Source: Nesterenkonia pannonica (GTDB taxonomy: Bacteria > Actinomycetota > Actinomycetes > Actinomycetales > Micrococcaceae). Taken from it: a stretch of 64,000 nucleotides of DNA. Numbering within the stretch: the first letter of the stretch is position 1; every line of letters begins with the position of its first letter. The notes below the pieces were generated by a model, which searched no databases, was not told where the DNA came from, and was given only the letters and a program-made list of their open reading frames with translations. The position numbers and the translations under genes were made by a program. The DNA is taken from NCBI RefSeq assembly GCF_019575955.1, contig NZ_CP080575.1:496001-560000 (forward strand), in the 5' to 3' direction. Below, piece by piece: positions 1 through 9,689 of the stretch.

Positions 1-224
1 AAGTCGCCGGGCCGGGCGAAGAAGTAGCTTACGGTGGACCGGACACTGGGATCCGCAGCGAGGATCAGCAGTGCGCCCACCGCAAGGGCGATGACGACCG
101 CCAGCAGGGAGACGACTGCAGAGGACTGGCCCATTTCTCTGAGGGCCCGGGCGAGCTTCGATTCGGCGTCCGCGAGCGAGGCGCCGTTCTGCTCGGGCTT
201 CTTCGGGGCGTGTTCCTGACTCAT
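1..224 (-). CDS. ABC transporter permease, N-terminal part (BMP-family nucleoside importer)
   Basis: The fragment holds the first 75 or so residues of a membrane permease; the rest lies outside the window. A charged cytoplasmic N-terminus (residues 1-38) precedes a hydrophobic helix (about 40-62) and then YFFARPGDF, a stretch typical of the first permease of BMP-type simple-sugar or nucleoside importers. The ATG overlaps the stop of the upstream ATPase gene (ATGA), so it is the third gene of a lipoprotein-ATPase-permease operon. A GTAAGC at 22-27 encodes Val-Ser just before YFFARP, where Ala-Gly is expected. Confidence 0.75.
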   Translation of the reverse strand, partial: MSQEHAPKKPEQNGASLADAESKLARALREMGQSSAVVSLLAVVIALAVGALLILAADPSVRSTVSYFFARPGD

Positions 225-1786
225 CCGTCCACTTCCTCGTCCACCTCGGAGAGCGCCGTCTGGTGCTCTGCGGCAGTGCGTGCTGCCTCATCGGCGGGGA
301 CCCCGGCCATCATCAGTCCGATGACGTCGCGGGGCGTGTCCGGGCCGACGATGCCGACGACCCGTCCGCGGTACATCACAGCGATGCGGTCGGCCAGGTT
401 GAGCGCCTCATCGAGCTCGGTGGAGACGATCAGGCAGGGGTGCCCCGGTCACGCTCTTCGATGATGGTGCGGTGCACGAACTCGATGGAGCCGACGTCCA
501 GCCCGCGCGTGGGCTGGGAGGCGACGAAGAGCTTGAGGGATCTGCTCATCTCCCGGGCCAGCACGACTTTCTGCTGGTTGCCGCCCGAGAGGGTCCTGAT
601 GGGGTCGTCGACGGTTCCCATGCGCACGTCGAAGCGTGCGGTCTGCTCCTCGGCGGCCGCGCGCATCACCGAGGGCCTCATGGTTACCCGGAGGCGTAGG
701 GCGGCTGGTCATACATGTCCAGGACGAAGTTCTCGGTGATGGAGAAGCCCGCAATCACCCCGTCGGTCGATCTGTCTTCCGGCACGAAGCCCAAGCCCGC
801 GTTCAGCCGCTCCTTGATGCTGCGCGCCCTGAGGCTGGTGCCGTTGAGGAGGATGTCGCCCGAGGCTGGCTGTCGGGCGCCCAGGATCGTCTCCGTCAGC
901 TCGGTCTGGCCGTTCCCGTCCACACCGGCCACGGCCAGAATCTCTCCTGCCCTCACGTCCAGCGTCACGTTGTCCAGCGTCACCTTGCCGGTGCTGGAGA
1001 GCACGGTCAGGCCCTGAATCTGCAGTGCGGGCTCACCGGGCTGTGCGGGCTCCTTCTGCGTGGTCAGGCTGACCTCGCGTCCGACCATCATGGAGGCGAG
1101 CTCCGTCTCGGACGCGCTGGGCGGCGCGGAGCCGACCACTTCGCCCCTGCGGATGACGGTGATGGTGTCCGCCACTGCCTTCACCTCGCGCAGCTTGTGC
1201 GTGATGAAGAGGATGGAGGTGCTTAGCCTCCTTCAGCTGACGCATGATGCTGATGAGCTCATCCGTCTCCTGCGGGGTCAGTACGGCGGTCGGCTCATCG
1301 AGAATCAGGACCTTCGCGTCCCGCGCGAGGGCCTTGATGATCTCGACGCGCTGCTGGACGCCGACCGGAAGCTCTTCGACGGTGGCGTCGGGGTCCACAT
1401 CGAAGCCGAATCGGGCTGAGATCTCCTCGACCCTGCGGCGGGCGGCGGCGAAGTCGAGCATGCCGACGCCGGAGGTGGGCTCGTAGCCCAGGGCCACAGA
1501 TTCGGTCACGGTGAAGACCGGGATCAGCATGAAGTGCTGGTGCACCATGCCGATCCCGGCCGCCACGGCGTCGCCGGGGCCGTCGAAGCTCACGTGCTCA
1601 CCGTCCAGGAGCATGTCCCCGAGGTGGGGAATGCATGCCGTAGATGGTGTTCATGAGGGTCGACTTGCTTACCCTGTTCTCACCGAGCAGGGCGTGGATC
1701 TGCCCAGGCTCAACGGTCAGGCTGATGCTGTCGTTGGCGGTGAAGGAGCCGAACCTCTTGGTGACGTCCCGCAGCTCAAGTTTCAC
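221..1786 (-). CDS. ABC transporter ATP-binding protein, two nucleotide-binding domains (BMP importer)
   Basis: Ribose/nucleoside-type ATPase of about 520 residues with two ABC domains. It starts at GTG 1786 (KLELRDVTKRFGSFTAND). The first domain shows the P-loop region GENxxxKST, MVHQHFMLIP, a signature-like LPVGVQQRVEI and LILDEPTAVLTPQ; the second shows GVDGNGQTEL and LSGGNQQKVVLAREM. Apparent frameshifts lie near 450, 690, 1215 and 1620. The first P-loop reads GENRVSKST instead of GENGAGKST because GTAAGC replaces GCCGGC, and the break at 1215 sits on GCTAAGC where Ala-Gly is expected. Both look like sequence error. It should energise uptake together with the adjacent permease and lipoprotein. 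Confidence 0.85.
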
Positions 1787-1836
1787 GTCGGCGACCTATG
1801 CGTTGCGTGCCTGGGTCCGGCGCTCGTACAGACTCG

Positions 1837-2962
1837 TCACTCGTCCTCGTCGGCGTCGCCCTCTTCGGCCTCAGCGTCATCCTCGGAGGGGCGTTCTCAC
1901 TGTCGATGACCGTCTCGCCCGAGATGATCTCCTCGGTGATCTGGTCGAGGGCGTCCATGACGTCCTCCGGGACCTCGTCCTCGAAGTCGTGGAAGGGCGC
2001 CAGGCCGACGCCGTCGTTCTCCAGGTCGCCGACGTAGGGCTCGTTGCTGAACTCGTCGTTGGCACCCTCTTCGATGGTGTCGTAGACGGCCTGGGAGATC
2101 TGCTTGAGCACCGAGGTCAGGATGATGTCGCCGTATTCGGTGGACTCGTAGCCGTCGGAGTCGACCCAGATCATCCGGGCGTCTGCGGACTCGATGGCCG
2201 GTCCGGCGCCCAGTTTGCTGCTGCTTGGCGACAGGCATGATGATGTCGGCGTCCTGAGCCAGGAGCTGCTCAGTGACCTGCTGGCCCTGGGTCTGGTCGG
2301 AGAAGTCGCCGGAGAAGGATCCGTTCTGGGAGTCCTTGTCCCACCCGACGAGCTCGACGTCCTCGTCGTTGTCCTCGTTGTAGCGCTCCACGCCGCGGCG
2401 AAGCCGTCCATGAAGACGGTCACCGAGGGAATCTGGATGCCGCCCCAGGTGCCGACGACGCCGCTCTCGGTCATAGCGGCGGCCGCATAGCCGCCGAGGT
2501 ATGCCGCCTCTGCGGTGTTGAACACCAGCGGCTTGCCGTTCTCGTGCTCCTCGGAGAACACTTCGTCGATCAGGGCGAAGTCGGTGTCGGGGTTCGCTTC
2601 GGCTGCGGCGTTGAGGGACTCTTCGAGCAGAAAGCCCACGCCGAAGACGATGTCGCAGCCCTGCTGGACCATGGCGTCGACGTTGCTGCTGTAGTCGGCC
2701 TCTGACTGCGACTCTGCGGTCTGGTCATCGATGCCGAAGTCGTCGATGGCGGCCTGCAGGCCTTCGTAGGCGGACTGGTTGAAGGACTGGTCGTCCCAGC
2801 CGCCCTCGTCGGAGACCAGGCATGCGGTGTAGTCGACGTCTTCGGCAGCCTCGCCGTTCTCGCCGTCGCCGTTCTCCTCATCGGGGCTTCGCCGCAGGCG
2901 GAGAGCGTCAGTGCGGCAGCGGCGGCCAGGGCGATGCTTACTCGGGCGGTGATGGGCTTCAT
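1837..2962 (-). CDS. BMP family substrate-binding lipoprotein, first copy
   Basis: Secreted solute-binding protein of about 375 residues. A type II signal peptide (MKPITARVSIALAAAAAL) ends at the lipobox LSAC, followed by a very acidic linker. The PnrA/BMP fold is recognisable from [58 protein letters not shown] and MIWVDSDGYES. BMP proteins of this type bind purine nucleosides or related ligands. Apparent frameshifts near 1885, 2210 and 2880 break the frame. It is the first gene of the operon with the ATPase and permease. A paralogue lies at 36477-37553. The acidic surface fits life in salt. Confidence 0.85.
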
Positions 2963-3109
2963 GGTGGGCTCCTCGGATGGTGCGATGTGAGTGACGGCTG
3001 CGCCCGTTCACGCAGCGTTGGAGAGAATCTTACGTCCGGATGTGTTTCTCCGATGTATCTGGCCGCTGGCGACGACATTGTGACGTCGACGGACGAGGCT
3101 GACGCCCTC

Positions 3110-3732
3110 TCAGTCCAGGGTGCTTACTCGGTATGAGCGGGCCGAGAGCTCAAGCTCCTCGGCGGTGCGGACCAGCTGGTTGGCGCGGGAGGTCAGGCGC
3201 TGGGCGTCGCCGGAGGAGACTCCGCGCTGATCGGCCCAGAGGGCTTGGCCGCGGGCGATGACCCGGCAGAATGCGGCAGCTCGGTCGAAGGCCACGTCGA
3301 CGTCGCCGTCGTGCATGCCGCTGAGCACCCGGTCGGCCAGGCGGGTCATCTCTTCGGCGGTGGGCGGATCGGCGATGCTTGCGATCGCGTGCGGTGCCGA
3401 GTGCGAACGCCCCAGCTGGTAGTACTCGCTCATGCGCTCGGGGAGGCGTGCACGGCGGTGCGAAGGGCGTAGATCCTCCACAGCGAGCTTACCAGAGAAT
3501 GGGCGGAGGAGTGGGACCACAGCTCGGCGACGGCGTCGATGCCCTCGGTCTCGGCGAGGCGGACGAATCGTGATGTCAGATCGGGATCCCCGGCGCTGCG
3601 CCCGGCCTCGACCAGGGCGTGGGCCGAATCATGGGCTGCCTGGGAGATCGCGGCAGGATCGGCTCCGCCTTCTCTGCGGTCGAAGCTGGCCGGGTCGGAC
3701 AGTGAAGGGCGGTGGTGGGAACGGGAGGCCAT
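3110..3732 (-). CDS. Conserved small actinobacterial protein, function unknown
   Basis: About 207 helical residues beginning MASRSHHRPSLSDPASFDRR. Proteins of this pattern (an N-terminal SHHRP..DPASF..R..G segment, then AELWS and LWRIYALR) occur beside transporter genes in Micrococcaceae and are sometimes mislabelled as RNA polymerase beta; nothing here supports polymerase function. No signal peptide or membrane helix is visible. One frameshift near 3440 (a lost C in TCCCC) splits it. Its ATG overlaps the stop of the upstream lipoprotein gene (TGATG), so the two are probably co-translated. Confidence 0.6.
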
Positions 3733-4238
3733 CAGGGCTGATCCGCCTCGGCCGGGTCCTGAACCTCGGTGTCGTCGTTCTCGTCGTCCTGCTCGGGGTA
3801 TTCGGCATCGACGCGGCTGTCCTCGATGTCGAGATCCTCGAGTTCGACGACTTCGCGGTCACCGAGCGGCTCCTCGAGCGGCACGGTGATCTCGGCCTCG
3901 ACGACTTCAGTGGTGCACACCTCCGGGGAATCGGGCAGGACACCGGTGATCAGCGCGACGGCCACCTCGTCCTCGTCCTCCTCCGCCTCGTAGCGGATGC
4001 CGTAGCACTCGGGGTTCCCCATCCAGGTGGTGAAGCGCAGCTCCGCCTCCCCAGACTCCTCCACGCCTGTCCACGGCTGGGGGCGTTCGCTCTCGAGGGC
4101 GTCGGTGGTCTCGGTGACGGTCTCCATGTCGGCGGCGGATGGCGCGCTGGCCGCGCCGTCGTCGGCGTCGTCCCCGCAGGCAGCGAGCGCCAGCGCGGCG
4201 GCACCGGCGGCTGCGGCAAGGCGGAGATGCGATGTCAT
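3732..4238 (-). CDS. Acidic exported lipoprotein
   Basis: Intact gene of about 168 residues with a start at MTSHLRLAAAAG; a further ATG lies 15 bases upstream. A lipoprotein signal peptide ends at LALAAC, so the product should be anchored on the outer face of the membrane. The mature part is strongly acidic and ends in an Asp/Glu-rich tail, with two cysteines (NPECYG and EVCTTE) that could form a disulfide. No enzyme motif is seen. The stop overlaps the start of the next gene on the same strand. Confidence 0.7.
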   Translation of the reverse strand: MTSHLRLAAAAGAAALALAACGDDADDGAASAPSAADMETVTETTDALESERPQPWTGVEESGEAELRFTTWMGNPECYGIRYEAEEDEDEVAVALITGVLPDSPEVCTTEVVEAEITVPLEEPLGDREVVELEDLDIEDSRVDAEYPEQDDENDDTEVQDPAEADQP

Positions 4239-4485
4239 GGGTATACGATCCACCCTCCTACCGGTCCAAGGTCAAGTTTGGGCGGCCTCTGCGGACGGGG
4301 AAACCGCTGCCCTACGCTCCATTCTCTGCACGATTTACGCTACATCCTCTGCATGCTCTGCGTAGGGCTCTCCGGCCGCAGTGCTGACCACCGCAGGGCG
4401 GCTGTTGACCGGCGGGCATAGAACGGTCAGCATGACATCAGCACGACGTCGTCGGCACGAGGCCGCAACCAGGAGGATCCTTCCG

Positions 4486-4698
4486 ATGGACCATCAGAGA
4501 AGCAAGCAGCCCCAGCCCGGCGACCACTCGCGTAAGCGGACGGAGGAGACGCTTACTGAGGAGCTCCTCGAAGGAGAGACGGACGAGTCGCGCGTCGTAG
4601 ATGTTGACGCGGAGACGGAGCACCGCCAGGGCGGCGACAACCAGCAGCAGGACAAGATCGCTGAGGATCAGGACACGGAGAACGATCGCTCGCAGTGA
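4486..4698 (+). CDS. Small highly charged protein, unknown function
   Basis: A 70-residue product with almost no hydrophobic residues, rich in Glu, Asp, Gln and Arg (MDHQRSKQPQPGDHSRKR at the N-terminus). The start is supported by AGGAGGATCC eight bases upstream, a strong ribosome-binding site. No domain is recognisable; it is probably an intrinsically disordered cytoplasmic protein. It converges with the MFS gene on the other strand. Two odd words (GTAAGC at 4532, GCTTAC at 4550) fall inside it, so a few residues may be misread. Confidence 0.5.
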   Translation: MDHQRSKQPQPGDHSRKRTEETLTEELLEGETDESRVVDVDAETEHRQGGDNQQQDKIAEDQDTENDRSQ

Positions 4699-4717
4699 CG
4701 GGCTGTCACCGTGCGGC

Positions 4718-5864
4718 TTACTCGGCCCGGTGGGTCAGGCCCAGCCCCGCCTCACTGCGAAGAAGCGTGGGCAGGATGGCCAGCACCGCGAAGATGCTTA
4801 CCACGATGAACGCCGGGGCTGGAGAGGCAGGATCCAGCAGCAGTCCCAGAATCGCGGAGCCCGCCGCCTGTCCCACCGCAAGTGCGATGAACAGAGCGGC
4901 GGTGCCCGTCGCGGCGCGGTCCGGCACCGCCCGCTCAGCCCAGACGATGAGCAGGCCCGAGACAGCGGTATAGGTCGCGCCGAACGCGGCCGCAGAGACG
5001 TACGCCGCTGCCATGGAGCCTGGCGCTGAGCCGAGCACCACGGTGGCGGCCCCCATGGCGAAGGTGATGCTGCTCCACGATGTGCGCAGGCTCAGCGCGT
5101 GTACGGCGTGGCCCGCCCCTAGTCCCAGCACGCCGAAGCCGCCCAGCAGCATCCACGCGATGACGGAGTAGACCTCGCCGCCGCCCGAGGTCTCCGCCAT
5201 GATGGTGCGGCCGAAGGTCCATATGCCGGCGCTTGAGGCGCCCGCCAGGATCGCGGCGGCGAAGGGCCATGCCAGTGCTCGCCAGTGGGATCGGCTCATC
5301 GACGGCGACCTGCCCCCGGAGGTGTTCTCCGCCTGGGACCGGTCTGTGACGAGGGTGGAGACGGCGGCCGCAGCGGCAGCCAGGGCGATCGTTGCCCATC
5401 CCAGGCGCCATTGGGAGACGGTGGCGAACAGCAGCAGCCCAGCAATGACGATCCCTGCCCCGGTGCCGCGTTGACAGTGGTCTGCGCGTTCTCGCGACGC
5501 TGCGCAGAGACGTTGTTCTGCACTAGGGTGACCAGGCCGGGGTGGCGAACCCGGCTCCTGCCCCGGCCACGACGATGCTCACCGCAAGAACGCCGGCGTT
5601 CGGCGACAGTGCCACTCCCAAGGATCCGAGCGAAGCGGTGGCGCTTGCAGCCATGACGATGCGTCGGGGATGTGTGCTGACGAGAGTCGCGACGACCGCA
5701 GCGACGCAGAAGGAGAGGAAGCTCCCGGCCTGGATGAATCCCGAGACGGCGGAGCTGATGCCGAACTCCTCCATGAAGCGGGGAAGGAACAGTCCGTAGC
5801 CGAAGCGCGCCAGACCGTAGGTCGCGGCGATCAGCGCCATGCCGCTCAGCACGAATCCGCGCAT
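4718..5864 (-). CDS. MFS transporter, YbfB-like, divergent from TetR
   Basis: Major facilitator of about 380 residues with 12 predicted hydrophobic segments. The N-terminus (ATYGLARFGYGLFLPRF) matches the start of YbfB/YjiJ-like MFS proteins. Frame breaks lie near 5300, 5460 and 5530. The present stop is a TAA within GAGTAAGC at 4718-4720; if that word is really GAGCCGGC, the protein continues for four more residues to TGA at 4706. The divergent tetR gene at 5950 and a palindrome between them suggest a regulated efflux system. The substrate is unknown. Confidence 0.75.
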
Positions 5865-5885
5865 CGTCTGCCCTTTCGTCGAAAA

Positions 5886-5899
5886 ATAGAACGATCGTT
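5886..5899. promoter_or_regulatory. Candidate TetR operator
   Basis: ATAGAACGATCGTT contains the perfect palindrome AACGATCGTT (5890-5899) in the AT-rich gap between the MFS gene and tetR. Position and symmetry fit a TetR-family operator controlling both genes. The same word recurs upstream of a second MFS gene at 9579-9613. Confidence 0.6.
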
Positions 5900-5949
5900 A
5901 TATTACATCAAAACGTGCGTTTTGTTTACCGTGCCTCTAGACTGATGCT

Positions 5950-6557
5950 GTGAGTACTGCAGGACGCCTCTCAGCCCGAGACCGACTGCTCCGCGCCGCG
6001 GACAGTCTCCTGTTTCAGCGGGGAATCCGCGTCACAGCCGTCGACGACGTGCTGCGCGAGGCGGACGTCTCCACAGCGAGTCTCTACACGCACTTCGGCA
6101 GCAAGGATGCGCTCACGGCGGAAGTGCTGCGCATCCGTTTCGCCGACTGGCAGGCGATATGGGATCGCTGTGCCGCCGTCGCGGTCACGGATGAGGCTCG
6201 GCTGCTCTCTGTCTTCGACGCGTTGGCGGAGTACCGCGAAAGCTCAGGCCACGCGTCGCGCTGGTGCGCCTTCCTGGCCGCTGCGCACGAACTGGGCGAC
6301 GCGGCGCCGGAGGTGACGCCGATCCTGGCGGAGGAGAGAGAACTGCTCACCTCCCGCCTCCTGCACTTCTCGCGCCCATTGGCGGGGAGCGCGCGCAGGA
6401 GCTCGCCGATCAGGTCCACGTGGCATACACCGGCGCTCTCGCCTCATTCCTGAGCGGTGTGCCGGGGTCGCCGATCACCGTCGGCCGACGACTGGCTTGC
6501 GCCGCCGTGCGTGCGCACTCGACCGCTGACTACGACCAGTCGCAGGCGATGCGATAA
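5950..6557 (+). CDS. TetR family transcriptional regulator
   Basis: About 202 residues from GTG 5950. The N-terminal helix-turn-helix domain is clear (DRLLRAADSLLFQRGIRVTAVDDV, then ASLYTHFGSKDALTAEVL at residues 38-60). The C-terminal ligand domain is variable. A frameshift near 6385 (lost C in CGCCC) makes the apparent protein stop at 6453; the true end, ADYDQSQAMR, is in another frame. It most likely represses the divergent MFS gene and itself through the palindrome at 5886-5899, and perhaps the MFS gene at 9690. Confidence 0.8.
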
Positions 6558-6585
6558 GGTTGAGCCCTGCCTGACGGGCAGGAAC

Positions 6586-6661
6586 GGGCCTTTAGCTCAG
6601 CTGGTAGAGCACTGGACTTTTAATCCATTGGTCGCGGGTTCGAGCCCCGCAGGGCCCACCA
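6586..6661 (+). tRNA. tRNA-Lys (anticodon TTT)
   Basis: The acceptor stem GGGCCTT pairs with AGGGCCC, the D-loop AGCTCAGCTGGTAGAGC and the T-arm GCGGGTTCGAGCCCCGC are canonical, and the anticodon loop is ACTTTTAAT. CCA is encoded at 6659-6661. Confidence 0.95.
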
Positions 6662-6807
6662 GAGAGTCGTTGTTCAAACCGCCGACGTCTCCGGCTGCTT
6701 GCCTCGTTTTCGTTCTTGCCATGCTGGCTCCATGGGCCATCGAGCCCCGCGGACGGCGACATTCCACCCACCTGCCCGATGATGCACAGTCGCCAGAAAG
6801 GGGAGGC

Positions 6808-8054
6808 ATGATCGACAGCCAGCACCAGGAGCCCGAGTCCTTCGAAGGTCACACGGCGATGGGCCTACCGTTGTCCATCAAAACGGCCTACAAGCGCTGG
6901 GAGCTCACTGCTAAGCGTGCGACAGTCATCGACACCGTCGCGCCGCTGCGCCCGCTGCGGAGCCCCTACGTCTGGGGCTGTGTGCTGGCCACCCTCGCCG
7001 GTGTCGGGCTGCTCGTGCAAGGAGAGCTCCTCACCGGCGCGCTCGCGCTGCTCGGCTTCGGGCTTCTCGGCCTCCCGCTCAGCTGCTTCGGCGCCAGCGC
7101 CTACCCGCAGCTGCGGCTCACCCGCGAGGGCGTCGCACTCCAGCGCTCGGCACGGCGCAGGCGCCCGTCGCACTGGACCCTTCCCTGGGACGGATTCGAC
7201 GTCGTGCGGGTGGACGCCTCACGCCGCCCCATCAGCCTCGAGGTGAACGAGCACGGCCAGGAGGCACTGCGCGGCACCCGCGCCAAGCTGGACGGAGTAG
7301 CCCTGCGCCTACCCCGGCTCGCAACCCCCAGCTGCACGAGGCCTACCCTGGCTGGCCGAAGCACGTGCCACCTTCGCTTAGCAGTGAGGCGCGGCTCGAC
7401 GACTCCGCCCGCCCGGCAGGCGCTTACCCGGAGCCCACGTCCGCGTCAGAGCCAGGCAGCGCGCTCGAGTCGGCCAGGCACGCCGAGTGGAACGCCCAGC
7501 TCGTCCACGACGGGCAGGTGACCGTACGGACGTCCCGCACGGGAGCTGCCGTCGCCGCCGTCTTCTTCCTGGTGCTCGCCGCGATCTGCGGCGCCACCGC
7601 ACTGTTCGCTCTCGGGGCCCCGTTCTCCCCGTGGAACACTCCGCTCACTCGGGCGATCATGGCGCTGGGCGCCCTGGGGTGCTTGGCCTGCGCTCTGTGG
7701 GCCGCCGCCCGCATCCTGCGGCCCACTTCCGTAGTGATCCAGCGCGACGGGGTCCACATCGACCAAGTCGCTGTGGCCTGGCGCGAGGTCCAGGAGGTGA
7801 CTAGGGACAGCCGCAGCGTCGCTCTGCTGGTCCCGGCGCCCGCTCAGTCCGCCTCGGTGATGGTAGGCTGCCAGCTCTGAAACGGGTGGGTCGGAGTATC
7901 AACCAGCGTGCTGGGAACGCGACGGCATCCGCCTCCCGGGCTGCTCGCCGAAGGCGAGGAGCTGCGAGGCTGGCTCCAGGAGCTGCACCGCGCCGCCCGC
8001 GCTCAGAAGGCGCCTACGTGCGGTGCCGACCCGGCGGGCAGCCAAGAGGAATGA
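6808..8054 (+). CDS. Membrane protein with two tandem PH-like halves
   Basis: Restored product of about 415 residues starting after an AAAGGGGAGG ribosome-binding site. Each half has a pair of hydrophobic helices followed by a small beta-rich domain: helices near residues 58-100 then LRLTREGVALQR and WTLPWDGFDVVRVD; helices near 235-290 then VVIQRDGVHIDQ and VAWREVQEVTRD. This is the pattern of bacterial PH-domain (PH_10-like) membrane proteins, here duplicated. Breaks lie near 7310, 7345, 7376 (GCTTAGC), 7875 and 7940. The function is unknown. The call of a single gene rather than two depends on the word at 7374 being misread. Confidence 0.55.
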
Positions 8055-8120
8055 CCTCGGGTGTGCGCAGCGCTCACCACCTTCGGCGCCGCACCTGCCG
8101 TGCCGACGAAATCTGCAGCG

Positions 8121-8686
8121 TCAGCGAGGTTCGTTGCTGTCGTGTGTGCTGACGGCTTGGATGAGCTTTTCGAGGAATGTGGCGGCGCTACTCGTTCGGT
8201 GGGGGTGAGCTCTTCGGCGGCGGTGATCATGTCTGCGTGCATGCGGCTCAGGGTGCTTCGTACGTCTCGGTCAGCGGCGGGGAGGACTTTCAGCCCGACG
8301 GAGCGGCGGTCCTCGGGGTGGGGACTCGTTGTACGTAGCTGTGGGCTTCGAGCCGGTCGACCAGGGCGGTCACTGAGGCGGCGGTCAGCTCCAGTGTCGC
8401 GGCGAGGTCCTTCTGCCGGGGTGTGTCCGGCGGTGTCCTGCTGCAGCAGGAACCGCAGGGCCTTCATCTCGGTGTCCTTCATGCCCATCGAGCCTTGGGT
8501 GCGGGCGCGCATGGCTGTTTCTTCGTCGCGGTAGCTGCGCAGCAGGTTCAGCAGGTCGATGGCGGAGTAGGACTCCTGGGTGCGCAGGTACCAGTAGCCG
8601 GTGCCGGAGGCGGCCTCGGGGTTGGTCACTGCCTGCTGCAGCTGCGCCTCGGCGGGCTGCAGGGTGGGGGTCTCTTTGTCCTTCAT
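8121..8686 (-). CDS. MarR family transcriptional regulator
   Basis: About 188 residues from ATG 8686. The core has MGMKDTEMKALRFLLQ, the recognition-helix region ELTAASVTALVDRLEAH (read in two frames) and the beta-wing motif HPEDRRSVGLKVL. An extension of about 45 residues precedes the domain. Frameshifts occur near 8200, 8325 and 8415. It faces the operon starting at 8816, and a perfect 12-base inverted repeat lies between them, so autoregulation and control of that operon are likely. It resembles the MarR protein at 24100 in its long N-terminus and MKDTEM/GETDM segment. Confidence 0.8.
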
Positions 8687-8736
8687 GGTTCCTTCAGGTC
8701 TTCGCCGGATGCGGCTGTCTGAACTGATCAATGAGG

Positions 8737-8769
8737 AGCCTAACAGTTGACCTCATTAACTGTTAGGCT
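8737..8769. promoter_or_regulatory. Perfect 12-base inverted repeat, candidate MarR operator
   Basis: AGCCTAACAGTT (8737-8748) and AACTGTTAGGCT (8758-8769) are exact reverse complements separated by nine bases. The element lies between the divergent marR gene and the operon at 8816, where a MarR dimer would block both promoters. Confidence 0.7.
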
Positions 8770-8815
8770 GGCTAAAAGTTGTACACCTTATAGATGAATT
8801 TGAGATGAGAAGACG

Positions 8816-9199
8816 ATGAGCGAGCAGGTCGAAGAAGCACAGGATCATAAGGTGAGCCCAGCACTGACGGCCCCCAAGGATGCGGGCCAGGACGTGAATG
8901 ATGACAGGGTGCGGCTGGACCAGGCGGCCAAGGCGGTCTCGGCGGGGCTGATGGCCCACCCGGCGGTTGCCTCAGCGATCGTGGAGATCTCTGGGAGCAC
9001 TCAGGCCCCGGACTTGGGTCTGCGGTGCACTCTGCACGAGGAGGACGACACCCGGGAGGTGATGGGCACCATCATCAATGGTGTGGTGCCCAATATGGAG
9101 CTGATCCTGGATCTGGTGTTCGCCTCCCAGGACATCAGCTTCGTCCTTCCCTCCGGTCGGACTCTGAGCCGGGACGAGCTGGAAGGTGCAGGGCTGTGA
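8816..9199 (+). CDS. Conserved hypothetical protein, MarR-linked
   Basis: Intact gene for 127 residues, soluble. The N-terminal 25 residues are charged; the rest (VRLDQAAKAVSAGLMAHP, then a beta-rich stretch and FASQDISFVLPSG) suggests a small alpha/beta domain. I see a weak resemblance to Asp23/AmaP-type envelope stress proteins but not enough to name it. It overlaps the next gene by GTGA and probably forms a two-gene operon controlled by the divergent MarR protein. Confidence 0.6.
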   Translation: MSEQVEEAQDHKVSPALTAPKDAGQDVNDDRVRLDQAAKAVSAGLMAHPAVASAIVEISGSTQAPDLGLRCTLHEEDDTREVMGTIINGVVPNMELILDLVFASQDISFVLPSGRTLSRDELEGAGL

Positions 9200-9420
9200 G
9201 GACCGCGGCCATAGCCACAGCCCAGGCATACCTGACGGTGGCCCTTGTTCTGATGGCCCTGATCGTGGTGATCATCGCCTGCCGCCTACTCCACACCCGA
9301 GCCCAGCAGTCCAAAGCCCTGAACCAGAACCTGCAGGCTGCCCCCAGACCCGCAGCCCAGCCTGACCCATCCCCGCAGCCTGACACCCGGGAACAGCAGG
9401 CCTGGGGCGGAGCCCCGTAA
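9196..9420 (+). CDS. Small single-pass membrane protein
   Basis: A 74-residue product from GTG 9196, which overlaps the stop of the upstream gene. One hydrophobic helix (AYLTVALVLMALIVVIIACRL cut short here, residues 11-31) is followed by a Gln/Pro/Ala-rich cytoplasmic or external tail. The size and pairing with the soluble protein upstream suggest a membrane anchor and partner, but no family is recognised. Confidence 0.5.
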   Translation: MRTAAIATAQAYLTVALVLMALIVVIIACRLLHTRAQQSKALNQNLQAAPRPAAQPDPSPQPDTREQQAWGGAP

Positions 9421-9578
9421 GGCCCACCAGAGCGTCATCCTTCACGCTGCGTGCCACGTGAATCCACGGTGCCTCGGCGGCCAAAGTCCACGTGCTGCCG
9501 TCATGCGCTCGAAGCGTCGCCCCTGAAGGCCCCCACCGCACGGTGGCTCGCTCCTCACGAGTGCCGCCCGCATTCCAG

Positions 9579-9613
9579 AATGATCGTTTTGGTATACCGT
9601 AATGATCGTTCTA
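9579..9613. promoter_or_regulatory. Two direct copies of AATGATCGTT, candidate TetR operators
   Basis: AATGATCGTT occurs at 9579-9588 and 9601-9610, a 22-base spacing that places both on the same helix face. The second copy continues as CTAT, so its complement starts ATAGAACGATC, identical over 11 bases to the operator at 5886. The intergenic stretch 9421-9689 otherwise shows no gene. Confidence 0.5.
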
Positions 9614-9689
9614 TCGGTCTATTGGGCGAGCTGCGCTTCCTCCGGCGAGAAACGTTTTCGCCGCATTGCGCTAGGTGAGGAGAAGATCA

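Noticed and set aside
5523-5864. Separate short membrane protein gene at the start of the MFS
   Set aside because: The sequence continues as the same MFS protein in another frame; the stop comes from a lost base near 5530.
9421-9689. A small gene in the gap before the second MFS
   Set aside because: Short open frames there lack ribosome-binding sites and recognisable content; the operator repeats explain the AT-rich part.
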